DNA from: Pseudonocardia cypriaca | Lineage (GTDB): Bacteria; Actinomycetota; Actinomycetes; Mycobacteriales; Pseudonocardiaceae | Assembly: GCF_006717045.1 (NCBI RefSeq) | Contig: NZ_VFPH01000002.1 | Location: 1,984,001-2,048,000 of the forward strand | Direction of reading: 5' to 3' | Length of the DNA stretch: 64,000 nt | Part shown: positions 24,726-32,167 of the stretch, in pieces | Layout of the letters: the number at the start of each line of letters is the position of its first letter | Numbering within the stretch: the stretch's first letter is position 1 | Position numbers and translations under genes: made by a program | Notes under the pieces: generated by a model | What the model was told of the DNA's origin: nothing | Seen by the model: the letters and a program-made list of their open reading frames with translations, nothing else | Databases searched by the model: none

Positions 24726-25571
24726 GTGGCCCAGATGTCGACGCTCGGCGAGTTCCTGCGCAGCCGCCGCGCCGCGCTGACGCCGGATGCCGCCGGACTG
24801 CCCGACTACGGCGAGCGCCGCCGAGTGCCCGGCCTGCGCCGCGAGGAGCTGGCCCGGCTGGCCGGCGTCAGCGTGGGCTACTACGTCCGGCTGGAGCAGG
24901 ACCAGAGCGGGGGCGTCTCCCCCGCGGTGCTCGACGCGCTGGCGAGGGCGCTGCGCCTCGGGGACGACGAGCGGGCCCATCTCCACCGGCTCGCGCGCCC
25001 CGCGGCGCCGTCGGTGCGCACCGACGAGCCCGAGCGCCTGCGGCCCGCCGTCCGGACCATGATCGACGCACTGCGGGTGCCCGCGATCGTCCTCGGCCGT
25101 CGCACCGACGTCCTGGCCTGGAACCGGCTCGGGCACGCCCTCCTCGCCGCGGCCCTCGACGTCGACGCACCCGGCGACGAGCGGCGGCGACCCAACTGGT
25201 CACGGCTGCTCTTCCTCGACCCGCACTTCAGGACCCTGATCGTCGACTGGCCCGGCAAGGCCCGCGACACCGTGGCCGACCTGCGCCTGCTGACCGGCCG
25301 CTTCCCGGACGACCGGCGCCTCGCCGAGCTGGTCGGCGAGCTCAGCATCGCGAGCCCGGAGTTCGCCGAGCTGTGGGCCGCGCACCCGGCGCACGGTTGC
25401 GCCCACCACACGCGCGAGTACGACCACGAGCTCGTCGGCAGGCTGACCCTCACCGACGAGCTCATGGCGCTCCCCGACGACGGCCAGCGCGTGGCGGTCT
25501 TCACCGCCGAACCCGGTTCCGCATCGCACGACGCGCTCGAGCTGCTGGCGCAGCTCACCGGGCCGGGCTGA
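24726..25571 (+). CDS. XRE-family regulator with MmyB-like ligand domain
   Basis: About 281 residues. The N-terminal helix-turn-helix reads LGEFLRSRRAAL and RRVPGLRREELARLAGVSVGYYVRLEQ. This is followed by the conserved MmyB-type ligand-binding region (VRTMIDALRVPAIVLGRRTDVLAWNRLGHALL and NWSRLLFLDPHFRTLIVDW), which in relatives binds fatty-acid-like ligands. These regulators usually repress an adjacent divergent oxidoreductase gene; here that is the short SDR at 24624. The start is GTG 24726 or ATG 24735; neither has a strong ribosome-binding site, and the message may be leaderless. Confidence 0.87.
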   Translation: MAQMSTLGEFLRSRRAALTPDAAGLPDYGERRRVPGLRREELARLAGVSVGYYVRLEQDQSGGVSPAVLDALARALRLGDDERAHLHRLARPAAPSVRTDEPERLRPAVRTMIDALRVPAIVLGRRTDVLAWNRLGHALLAAALDVDAPGDERRRPNWSRLLFLDPHFRTLIVDWPGKARDTVADLRLLTGRFPDDRRLAELVGELSIASPEFAELWAAHPAHGCAHHTREYDHELVGRLTLTDELMALPDDGQRVAVFTAEPGSASHDALELLAQLTGPG

Positions 25572-25604
25572 CCGGGACCGGCCTGCGTTGGTCTACTGGG
25601 CGCC

Positions 25605-26492
25605 ATGACTCGTGAGATCACCGCCGAGCAAGCCACCGCCGCCGTCGCCGAGCACGGCGAGGGACCCGTCTGGGACGCGAGCCGCGGCGTACTCGCCTCT
25701 GTGGACATGCTCCGCGGCGACCTGCTCACCGTCGACCTGCTGCGCGACGGGGCCGAGCTCGCCGAGGTGCGCCGCCGGCACGTGGGCGACGTCCTCGCCG
25801 CCCTGCGCCCCCGGGCCCGCGGCGGCTGGGTGGTGGCGCTCGAGCGCGGGTTCGGGCTGCTCGACGAGCCGGGATCTTCCGGGGATGGTGCGGCACGGCC
25901 GCTCGGCGAGCTGTGGTCCGACCAGGGCGTCCGCATGAACGACGGCGGCTGCGACCCCACAGGCGGCTTCTGGTGCGGCTCGATGGCCTACGACTCCACC
26001 CCCGGCCGGGGGTCGCTGTACCGGCTCGCCCCTGACGGGTCGGTCGCGACGATGCTCACCGGCGTCACGGTCTCCAACGGCCTCTGCTGGGCGCCCGACG
26101 GCTCCCGCGCCTACTACGTCGACTCCGGCACCGGCGGGATCGACGTGCTGACCGTCGACCTCGCCGCGCCGGCCGTGACCTCCCGGGACCGGTTCGTCGA
26201 CGTCGAGGGCGGCACACCCGACGGGCTCACCGTGGACGCGGACGGCGGGATCTGGGTGGCGCTGTGGGGCGGCTCCGCCGTGCACCGCTACACGCCCGAC
26301 GGCGAGCTCGACGCGGTCGTTCGGGTACCCACCACACACCCCACTGCCTGCGCGTTCGCCGGTCCCGAGCTGGACGAGCTGTGGATCACCACATCGGCGA
26401 CCGGCGCTGGCGGGCAGGACGGCCGCGCGGGTGCCCTGTACCGGTGCGTGCCGGGTGTCCGCGGGCTCGAACCGCTCCCTTTTCGCGGGTGA
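25605..26492 (+). CDS. SMP-30/gluconolactonase/LRE-family protein
   Basis: A 295-residue six-bladed beta-propeller hydrolase of the SMP-30/gluconolactonase family. It starts with the metal-binding Glu in AEHGEGPVWDASRGVLASVDM (about residues 12-32). GVRMNDGGCDPTGGFWCGSMA supplies the Asn and Asp of the site, and VSNGLCWAPDGSRAYYVDSGTGGIDVLTVD together with GTPDGLTVDADGGIWVALWGG are the family's last conserved blades. Members open sugar lactones such as gluconolactone or arabinonolactone. No sugar dehydrogenase is adjacent. It may relate functionally to the lactone oxidase at 15299, but that is speculation. ATG start 33 bp after the XRE gene. Confidence 0.87.
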   Translation: MTREITAEQATAAVAEHGEGPVWDASRGVLASVDMLRGDLLTVDLLRDGAELAEVRRRHVGDVLAALRPRARGGWVVALERGFGLLDEPGSSGDGAARPLGELWSDQGVRMNDGGCDPTGGFWCGSMAYDSTPGRGSLYRLAPDGSVATMLTGVTVSNGLCWAPDGSRAYYVDSGTGGIDVLTVDLAAPAVTSRDRFVDVEGGTPDGLTVDADGGIWVALWGGSAVHRYTPDGELDAVVRVPTTHPTACAFAGPELDELWITTSATGAGGQDGRAGALYRCVPGVRGLEPLPFRG

Positions 26493-26634
26493 ACCACCCC
26501 CGACCGGGGAAGACCGTTCGGCGCGGACCGGGGGGCGCGTGCGTGGCGCTGCACGGTTCTGTCACCCTTGACAGCCAAGATGACCTGCGCACATCCCATC
26601 CGGGGTGGACGCACGGAGAGGAGAGAAGGTCGAC

Positions 26635-26946
26635 ATGGCACTGCCCACGCTCACTCCGGAGCAGCGCGCCGAGGCCCTGAAGAAGGCCGCGGCCGCACGC
26701 ACCGCCCGCAAGGAGCTCCGCGACGCGATCGCGCGCGGCGAGCAGACGATCCCCGCGGTTCTCGACCGCGCCAAGACCGACCAGGTCGTCGGCAAGACCA
26801 AGGTGGCCGACCTGCTCAAGAGCCTGCCCGGCTACGGCCCCGCCAAGGTCTCGGCCCTGCTGGAGCAGACCGGCATCGACGCGTCCCGCCGCGCCGCCGG
26901 TCTCGGCGACCGCCAGCGCCAGGCGCTCATCGACGCACTCAAGTGA
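26635..26946 (+). CDS. mIHF-type integration host factor (possible paralogue)
   Basis: A 103-residue DNA-binding protein of the actinobacterial mIHF family, a small helical nucleoid-associated protein unrelated to proteobacterial IHF. The sequence follows the family pattern throughout: LPTLTPEQRAEALKKAAAAR at the start, VVGKTKVADLLKSLPGYGPAKVSALLEQTGID (the H2TH-like DNA-binding part) and RRAAGLGDRQRQALIDAL at the end. The canonical mihF lies next to gmk, rpoZ and coaBC in actinomycetes. None is here, so this is likely a second copy or a relocated gene. The ATG at 26635 follows GGAGAGAAGG. An isolated promoter region of 140 bp precedes it. Confidence 0.87.
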   Translation: MALPTLTPEQRAEALKKAAAARTARKELRDAIARGEQTIPAVLDRAKTDQVVGKTKVADLLKSLPGYGPAKVSALLEQTGIDASRRAAGLGDRQRQALIDALK

Positions 26947-27062
26947 CACCCGCCGCCCGGCGCCCGGCCTAGTGACCAACTAGAGACCGGGCCCGGGCGG
27001 GGTGGCGCCCGCCACGCCCCCACCGATCGACACGAGCACCGTCGACCGGCAGGCTGCACGCC

Positions 27063-27935
27063 GTGGAACGCTTCGTCGACGTCGAGCCCGGTGTCCGCCT
27101 CTGGGTCGAGGACATCGAGCCCACCGGGTCCCACCCGGGTGAGCCGCTGCTGCTCGTGATGGGCGCCAACGCCTCCGGCCTCGTCTGGCCCGACCCACTC
27201 GTCGCCCAGCTCGCCGAGCACCACCGCGTCATCCGCTACGACCATCGCGACACCGGGCGTTCCACCGCGTTCGAGGACGACCCCTACGGGATCACGGACC
27301 TCGCCGAGGACGCGATCGCCGTGCTCGACGCGCTCGACGTCCCGCGCGCGCACGTGGTCGGGATGTCGATGGGCGGGTACCTCGTGCAGCTCATGCTGCT
27401 GGACCACCCCGACCGCATCGCCACCGCCACGCTCTTCTGCACCGGGCCGCTCCCGTTCGCGGATCCCGCACCCACGCCGCCCCTCCCCGGCCCGGACCCG
27501 GCGCTGCTGCGCCTGTGGGCCGAGATGGACGACCCCCGCGACGTCGAGGGCGAGATCGCGTGGCGGCTGGAGCACTGGCGCATGCTCAACGGCTCCGGCA
27601 CCCTGTTCGACCCGGCGGAGTTCCGCGCCCTCGAAGAACGCGTCATCGCCCACGCCGGCACGCACGACCCCGTGGTCGCGCACGCCCGGATGGCCACCGA
27701 CGGGATGGAGCGCGGAGCCGAGCTGGCCGCCGTCACGGTGCCGACGCTCGTGATCGAGGCGCCGGAGGACCCGGCGTTCCCGCCACCCAACTCGGGCGTG
27801 CTGGCCCGATCGCTCGGGCAGGGCAGGCTGGTCCGGATCCCCGGGATGGGCCACGCGATCAACCGGACCGTGATCTCCCCGCTCGCCGCCGCGATCCTCA
27901 CGCAGACCACGCGAGCGGCCGCCGCCCCCGCCTGA
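27063..27935 (+). CDS. Alpha/beta hydrolase
   Basis: A 290-residue alpha/beta-fold hydrolase. The nucleophile elbow GMSMGG is near residue 102, an HRVIRYDHRDTGRST strand-turn is near residues 57-71, and the C-terminal catalytic His is in RIPGMGHAIN. The Asp partner is probably in VIEAPEDPAFPP. The sequence resembles DnrP/RdmC-type methylesterases and other actinomycete hydrolases of unknown substrate. There is no signal peptide. The GTG at 27063 fits the first strand (MERFVDVEPGVRLWVED). It stands alone in its orientation run. Confidence 0.85.
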   Translation: MERFVDVEPGVRLWVEDIEPTGSHPGEPLLLVMGANASGLVWPDPLVAQLAEHHRVIRYDHRDTGRSTAFEDDPYGITDLAEDAIAVLDALDVPRAHVVGMSMGGYLVQLMLLDHPDRIATATLFCTGPLPFADPAPTPPLPGPDPALLRLWAEMDDPRDVEGEIAWRLEHWRMLNGSGTLFDPAEFRALEERVIAHAGTHDPVVAHARMATDGMERGAELAAVTVPTLVIEAPEDPAFPPPNSGVLARSLGQGRLVRIPGMGHAINRTVISPLAAAILTQTTRAAAAPA

Positions 27936-28051
27936 TCAGGGGCCGAGGCGGCCTCCCGGCGCTCCGGTAGCCCCGGACCCGCTCGGGTGGTGTGAGCGAT
28001 CGTCCCGTCGGGCACACTCGCCCGGGCATCTTCGAGCGACGGAGGGACAGC

Positions 28052-28216
28052 ATGGGTATCGAGGACCCGGACGCCGACGTGGTCGAGCAGCTGCAGGGCA
28101 CCGATGACGGCGATGAGCCCCTGGTCGACCCGACGGACCTGCCGTCGGAGGCCGACCCGGCCGACGTCGCGGAGCAGCGCCTCGTCGTGCCGGAGGACGA
28201 CGACTACGACCGCTGA
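28052..28216 (+). CDS. Small acidic hypothetical protein (54 aa)
   Basis: A 54-residue, very acidic protein (DPDADVVEQLQGTDDGDEPL, ending VVPEDDDYDR) with no hydrophobic segment, probably disordered. The ATG at 28052 follows a strong GGAGGGA ribosome-binding site. I do not recognise a family. Its composition is like the short protein encoded at 5569-5748, but no convincing alignment is visible by eye. Confidence 0.62.
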   Translation: MGIEDPDADVVEQLQGTDDGDEPLVDPTDLPSEADPADVAEQRLVVPEDDDYDR

Positions 28217-28348
28217 CGCCGGCGGCCGGTCGAGTGACGCCGGTAGGCGTGGCGTTGGCACTGCGTGATGACGTTCTGCCGCTCGGCGTGCGCCCACTCA
28301 CCCGATCGAGTGATCCTTGGACGAGCTCGTTCGGGGGCAGCGGCCCGG

Positions 28349-28381
28349 GAGATGCGCCTCAGCGACTGTGAGGCGCATCTC
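28349..28381. repeat. Perfect 13-bp stem hairpin
   Basis: GAGATGCGCCTCA and its exact complement TGAGGCGCATCTC around a 7-base loop. It has no T-tract. It could end transcription from the small acidic gene or act as a site for the ParA cassette. Confidence 0.75.
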
Positions 28382-28498
28382 CGCTGGTAGAGCCGATCTG
28401 TGATCAACTTCCCCGCGGGGCCCCGGTGCTCGGCGTAATGCACACGGCCCTAGAGTCTGCCCCCTCGGCCGGTGTGCCGATGCCGCCTCGTAGCGCAG

Positions 28499-28512
28499 TC
28501 GGCATAAGCCGA
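28499..28512. promoter_or_regulatory. Palindrome TCGGC-ATAA-GCCGA upstream of parA-like gene
   Basis: Perfect 5-bp arms with a 4-base AT spacer (6-bp arms if the extension to G/C-flanking bases is ignored). The same half-sites occur with a 6-base spacer at 28465-28480. Candidate operator for the ParA-partner pair. Confidence 0.4.
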
Positions 28513-28581
28513 TTGGCCTAAGTGCAGCCCTCCTCCGGGCGTATGGCATCGTTCGCGCGGCGTGCTGCGGGAGGAGAACGG

Positions 28582-29469
28582 GTGAAGGTCGTCGCCGTCA
28601 TCAACCACAAGGGAGGGGTGGGCAAGACCACCCTCACGGCCAACCTCGGCGCCGGGTTCGCGGCCCGAGGTCAGAAGGTGCTACTCGTCGATCTGGACGG
28701 GCAGGCCAGCCTCACGATCTCGTTCTTCACCCAGAGCGAGTGGACGGCTGACCTGCTGCCGGAAAAGACGATCAAGCACTGGTTCGATCGGATCGGGAGC
28801 GACAACGCCGAGTCCCCGGCGAAGCTCGTCTCCACCCCGCCTCGCGTCCAGGACAAGCTGGCGCGCGGCACCGGGCGGCTGGACCTCATCGCCGCCCACC
28901 GCGACCTCACGGACGTGGAAACCAATCTGGCCGCGGAGCTGCTCTCGGCGCCCGGGCGGTTCGGCGAGCTGCACGGCAGCCTGCGCGGGATGCTCGCCCA
29001 CGACGATTTCGCCGACTACGACACGGTTCTCATCGACTGCGCTCCGAACTTCGGGCTCATCGCGAAGAACGCCGTCGCGGCCAGCGACCTGCTGCTGATC
29101 CCGACCAAGCCGGACTACCTGTCCACCAACGGCATCGACTCGCTCGGACTGAAGATCCGCTCGTTCGTCGAGGAGTACAACGAGCACTCCGAGGTTCCGG
29201 TCGAGCGGCCCGCCGCGTCCGTCGTGTTCACGATGGTGCAGAACCAGAACGGCGCCCCCATCGAGGCGCAGCGCAGTGTGATCAGCCGGATCGAGGCCCG
29301 CGAGGTCCCCACGTTCGCGACCACGATCCGCGACAGCAAGGCCGTCTACGGCCCGGCGCCCGAGCACGGCGTGCCGGTGATCCTCGGCGGCACGGGGCGG
29401 GCCGCCACCCGTGAGCTGCGCGACATGGTGTCCGAGCTGTCGGGCCGGCTGGAGAGGATTGCGCCGTGA
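28582..29469 (+). CDS. ParA/Soj-like P-loop ATPase
   Basis: A 295-residue ParA-family ATPase. The deviant Walker A is VINHKGGVGKTTLTANLGAGFA at residues 6-27, with both signature lysines, then LLVDLDGQASLT (Walker A'), and DTVLIDCAPNFG (Walker B) near 146-157. An IPTKPDYLSTNGIDSL stretch follows. It lacks a long N-terminal DNA-binding extension, so it is of the chromosomal/type Ib size. Compared with Soj it has an extra segment at about 55-95. The GTG at 28582 follows GAGGAG. Its stop overlaps the start of the unrecognised partner gene, and no parB is present, so this is not the chromosome-segregation parAB locus. Confidence 0.86.
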   Translation: MKVVAVINHKGGVGKTTLTANLGAGFAARGQKVLLVDLDGQASLTISFFTQSEWTADLLPEKTIKHWFDRIGSDNAESPAKLVSTPPRVQDKLARGTGRLDLIAAHRDLTDVETNLAAELLSAPGRFGELHGSLRGMLAHDDFADYDTVLIDCAPNFGLIAKNAVAASDLLLIPTKPDYLSTNGIDSLGLKIRSFVEEYNEHSEVPVERPAASVVFTMVQNQNGAPIEAQRSVISRIEAREVPTFATTIRDSKAVYGPAPEHGVPVILGGTGRAATRELRDMVSELSGRLERIAP

Positions 29470-29957
29470 CCGGATACGACCCGATCGACGCAGGTGCGAT
29501 CGACGCAGATCGGATCGACATCGAATCGCTCCCGAGCTCCCCGCTCCCCTCCCCGCCGCTGGCGATCGCGCTGCAGAAGGCCGTCGCGCTGCTCGAGTCG
29601 CTCAGCCGTGAGCAGCTCCAGGACATCGCCTCCGGCGAGGGCAAGCTCGTCTACCAGCCGAGCCCGGCGCGCCAGATGCGCAGGCGCGAGGTCGTGCAGC
29701 GGGACACGAGCGTCGACATCGCGGCGGCCGCCGCCGACATCAACCGGCTCGCCACCCCCGGCGAGGTGGCCGACTACCTGAAGAGCCGCGTGGAGTTCAC
29801 GGTGCCGGTGCTGAAGGAGATCGCCCGGGCCCTCGGCCCCACGGTGAACAGCACGGGCCGCACGAAGGAGCAGCTGCGCCGCGACATCGTGGAGGGCACG
29901 GCCGGCTTCCGGGTCCGCTCGGCCGCCATGTCCGGTGGCGCCTGGGCCAAGCCCTGA
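29466..29957 (+). CDS. Unrecognised ParA partner protein (163 aa)
   Basis: A 163-residue protein translationally coupled to the ParA-like ATPase (GTGA overlap). I do not recognise it. The N-terminus holds three I-D repeats, IDAGA-IDADR-IDIES, encoded by 15-bp DNA repeats. The middle is helical (LAIALQKAVALLESLSREQLQDIASG), then basic (SPARQMRRREVVQRD). The C-terminal half, VADYLKSRVEFTVPVLKEIARALGPTV and RTKEQLRRDIVEGTAGFRVRSAAMSGGAW, resembles in outline a SAP-like or helix-hairpin DNA-binding module, but this is a guess. Its position is that of a ParB or adaptor, so it may be the DNA- or cargo-binding partner of the ATPase. Confidence 0.7.
   Translation: MTGYDPIDAGAIDADRIDIESLPSSPLPSPPLAIALQKAVALLESLSREQLQDIASGEGKLVYQPSPARQMRRREVVQRDTSVDIAAAAADINRLATPGEVADYLKSRVEFTVPVLKEIARALGPTVNSTGRTKEQLRRDIVEGTAGFRVRSAAMSGGAWAKP
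29483..29527 (+). repeat. Three 15-bp repeats with GATCGAC core, inside partner gene
   Basis: GATCGAC recurs at 29483, 29498 and 29513, exactly 15 bp apart; the first two units share GATCGACGCAG. They lie in frame at codons 7-20 of the partner gene and encode Ile-Asp repeats. Either a peptide repeat or an iteron-like DNA site. Confidence 0.6.
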
Positions 29958-29964
29958 ACCACCC

Positions 29965-30005
29965 GTGAGTGGTTACGAGTGCTGGAAACACTCGTAACCA
30001 CTCAC
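29965..30005. terminator. Perfect 17-bp stem hairpin between convergent genes
   Basis: GTGAGTGGTTACGAGTG and its exact complement around a CTGGAAA loop. It follows the ParA partner gene by 7 bases and overlaps the stop codon of the convergent GDT1-fusion gene at 30002. No T-tract. Probably a bidirectional terminator. Confidence 0.8.
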
Positions 30006-31225
30006 GACCGGGACGGCGTCAACCGGGGTAGGTAGCGGCCGGTTCGGGCCGCGTAGGCGACGTACTCCTCGCCGTGCAGCTCCGCCAGCATCGGCTCCCG
30101 CACCGCACGCACCTGGATGCGCACCGACACGACGAGCAGCACCGCGGCCAGCACGCCGACCAGCGTCGGCACCATCACGAGCGTGCCCGCCGTGGCCAGG
30201 ACGATGCCCGTGAGGCCGGGGTTGCGCATCCGCGACCGCAGCCCGCGACTGGCGAGCACCGGGTCGGCGGACCCACCGCGTCGCAGCTCGATCTGCGACG
30301 CGAGCACCAGGGCCACCCCGAGCAGGGCCAGGCCGGCACCGATCACGACGAGGCCGGGGTCGTCGAACAGCGCGATCGGGTCGACGACGTCGGCGGCCAC
30401 GAGCAGCGGCGCCACGAGGCCGAGCACCGTGGCGACGCCGTGGAGCACGCGGCTCCACCATGCGGCCGAGCCCCGCACGCGCTCCGCCCGACCGATCGCG
30501 CGGCGGGCGGGCGAGGCGTGCAGCAGGCGGCGCCCACCGACCGCGCCCAGCACCGCCACGAGCGCGGCGATCACGAGTGCGAGCCAGCCTGCTGCGTGGT
30601 GGTCCAGTGCGTCCGCCAGCACGTTCCAGGCGGAACGACCGGTGAGCTCCCCCGCGGCCTGCACCGCCAGCGAGCCACCGAACAGGAAGAACAGCACGGC
30701 GGCGCCGATCTGGACGGCGCGCTCCGGCAGCAGCCGCCCCAGCTTCCGCCCGACGACGATCGCCAGCGCGTCCGCGGCCACCATCCCGAGGGTGGAGCCG
30801 AGCCACACCCCGAACCAGCCGTACTGGGTGGCCAGGGTGATCGTGGCGAGCATCGTCTTGTCGCCGAGCTCGGCGAGGAAGAACGCCACCGACGAGGCGA
30901 GCACGGCCGACCCGGTGGCCCGCTCGGCCTTGGCCCGCTCGGCCGCCGTCAGCCGGTCGCCGCGCAAGGTCCAGGCCCCGAACCCGACGAAGGCGACCGC
31001 GGCCACCAGCGCAATCCACCCAGTGGGGAGCGCGGCGCCCAGCCCGTGCCCGACCGCGACCGAGATCAGGTGCACCGCCGTGGTGGCGATGGTGATGCCC
31101 ACGAGCACCGGGAGGGCCCGGTAGCGCGTGGCGAACGCGAGGGCCATCAGCTGGGACTTGTCGCCGAGCTCGGCGACGAACACCACCCCGAAGCTGACGG
31201 CGAAGGCAATCAGGAATCCGTCCAT
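30002..31225 (-). CDS. GDT1/TMEM165-family protein fused to ICMT-like methyltransferase domain
   Basis: A 407-residue membrane protein made of two parts. Residues 1-190 are a complete GDT1/UPF0016 (TMEM165, MneA) cation transporter with both signature motifs, VVFVAELGDKSQLMALAFATRY and SVAFFLAELGDKTMLATITLATQYGW, which bind Mn2+ or Ca2+ for export. After a hydrophobic linker, residues about 270-400 have further membrane segments and an isoprenylcysteine-methyltransferase-like end: SRGLRSRMRNPGLTGIVLATAG, then RIQVRAVREPMLAELHGEEYVAYAARTGRYLP. The E-HG-x-EY-x-Y tail is typical of such small methyltransferases. The frame is continuous with no sign of error. A GTTAGC-GTGA-GCTAAC palindrome lies upstream. 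Confidence 0.83.
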   Translation of the reverse strand: MDGFLIAFAVSFGVVFVAELGDKSQLMALAFATRYRALPVLVGITIATTAVHLISVAVGHGLGAALPTGWIALVAAVAFVGFGAWTLRGDRLTAAERAKAERATGSAVLASSVAFFLAELGDKTMLATITLATQYGWFGVWLGSTLGMVAADALAIVVGRKLGRLLPERAVQIGAAVLFFLFGGSLAVQAAGELTGRSAWNVLADALDHHAAGWLALVIAALVAVLGAVGGRRLLHASPARRAIGRAERVRGSAAWWSRVLHGVATVLGLVAPLLVAADVVDPIALFDDPGLVVIGAGLALLGVALVLASQIELRRGGSADPVLASRGLRSRMRNPGLTGIVLATAGTLVMVPTLVGVLAAVLLVVSVRIQVRAVREPMLAELHGEEYVAYAARTGRYLPRLTPSRS

Positions 31226-31277
31226 GTCGCGGTCGACGCTATGAGCATCCGAGGCAGCGGCTGAACTGCAAAATCCG

Positions 31278-31293
31278 GTTAGCGTGAGCTAAC
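31278..31293. promoter_or_regulatory. Palindrome GTTAGC-GTGA-GCTAAC
   Basis: Perfect 6-bp arms with a 4-base spacer, 53 bases upstream of the GDT1-fusion start and 68 bases before the gntR start. The GGTTAGC...GCTAAC form resembles half of a DtxR/MntR-family metal box, fitting a Mn2+-export gene, but a GntR site is also possible. Confidence 0.45.
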
Positions 31294-31343
31294 GAGCGCC
31301 GGTGGTGGTGCTAACCGCGAAGGTTCGCCTTCCGGGGGACCAC

Positions 31344-31353
31344 TGGTGTACCA
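31344..31353. promoter_or_regulatory. Candidate GntR operator TGGT-GT-ACCA
   Basis: Short palindrome 8 bases before the gntR ATG within ACTGGTGTACCAAT. It recalls the ACTGGT...ACCA half-sites of DasR/NagR-type HutC regulators, though with a shorter spacer. Autoregulation is likely. Confidence 0.4.
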
Positions 31354-31360
31354 ATGGGCT

Positions 31361-32080
31361 ATGAGCGCTCCGTCGACGGAGACCGACAAGCAGCGGCGCC
31401 TGCGAGCGCGGCTCGCCGAGCTGATCTCCGCGATGTCCCCCGGCGAGCCGCTCCCCGCCGAGCGCGACCTGGCACGCGAGCTGGGTGTCGCCCGGATGAC
31501 GCTGCGCCGCGCCGTCGACGGGCTCGTCGCCGAAGCCGTGCTCGTGCGCCGGCAGGGCGCCGGCACGTTCGTCGCAGCGGGCAGGGAGGCACACCGCCTC
31601 GCGGCCAACTCGTTCTCGACCGACATGCGCTCCCGCGGCCTCCGACCCGGCAGCCGCACGCTGCGGTCGGGCCGCGCCCCGGCAGGCGTGATGCTGGCGG
31701 CGCTGCTCGAGGTGCCGACGGGCACGCCGGTCCTGCACGTGCGACGGCTGCGACTGGCCGACGACGAGCCGATGGCCGTGGAGGACCTGCACGTCCCCGC
31801 CGACCTCGTACCCGGCCTCACCGGCGCCGACCTGGAGGACCGCTCCTACTACGAGGTGCTCGCCGAGCGGTACGGGCACCGCATCGCCTCGGGCACCCAG
31901 ACCGCCGAGGCCGCCCTCACCAGCGCCGAGGACGCCGCGGTGCTCGGGGTCGAGCCCGGCGCCCCCGCGTTCTGCTTCGAGCGCACCTGCCGGGTGGACG
32001 GCGGGCGGGTGGCCGAGTTCGTGCGGTCGATCTACCGAGGCGATCGCTACCGCATCATGGCCGACATCTACCCGTCGTAA
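31361..32080 (+). CDS. GntR-family regulator (HutC subfamily, UTRA domain)
   Basis: A 239-residue repressor. The winged helix-turn-helix at residues about 12-75 reads LRARLAELISAMSPGEPLPAERDLARELGVARMTLRRAVDGLVAEAVLVRRQGAGTFVA. The UTRA ligand domain follows (FSTDMRSRGLRPGSRTL, then MAVEDLHVPADLVPGL and VAEFVRSIYRGDRYRIMADIYP). HutC/DasR-type regulators sense sugar phosphates such as GlcNAc-6-phosphate. It precedes, in the same direction, a sugar ABC transporter and a GH3 glycosidase, so it very likely controls them. ATG 31361 is chosen; the GTG 15 bases earlier lies in the candidate operator. Confidence 0.87.
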   Translation: MSAPSTETDKQRRLRARLAELISAMSPGEPLPAERDLARELGVARMTLRRAVDGLVAEAVLVRRQGAGTFVAAGREAHRLAANSFSTDMRSRGLRPGSRTLRSGRAPAGVMLAALLEVPTGTPVLHVRRLRLADDEPMAVEDLHVPADLVPGLTGADLEDRSYYEVLAERYGHRIASGTQTAEAALTSAEDAAVLGVEPGAPAFCFERTCRVDGGRVAEFVRSIYRGDRYRIMADIYPS

Positions 32081-32132
32081 CCGGAACGACGCTTGACGTC
32101 GCGGGGGTGGCCGACACTACAGTCCGACGCCT

Positions 32133-32145
32133 AGACCTCTGGTCT
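32133..32145. promoter_or_regulatory. Candidate GntR operator AGACC-TCT-GGTCT
   Basis: Perfect 5-bp arms with a 3-base spacer, 22 bases before the start of the sugar-binding lipoprotein gene. It holds the same GGTCT/AGACC half-sites as DasR-type boxes but in everted order. Likely operator of the adjacent GntR regulator. Confidence 0.5.
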
Positions 32146-32167
32146 CAAATCCGTCGGAGGGGAACCC

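Larger units (their letters stand above)
28217..28581. other. 365-bp intergenic region before the ParA cassette
   Basis: Non-coding stretch with three inverted repeats: a 13-bp perfect hairpin at 28349-28381, TCGGC-N6-GCCGA at 28465-28480 and TCGGC-ATAA-GCCGA at 28499-28512. The last two share the same half-sites and lie 70-117 bp before the parA-like start, where an autoregulatory operator or partition-like site could be. I see no RNA gene here. Confidence 0.5.

Noticed and set aside
28489..28520. Possible tRNA near TCGTAGCGCAGTCGGCATAAGCC
   Set aside because: It looks briefly like a tRNA D-arm but no anticodon arm, T-arm or acceptor stem follows.
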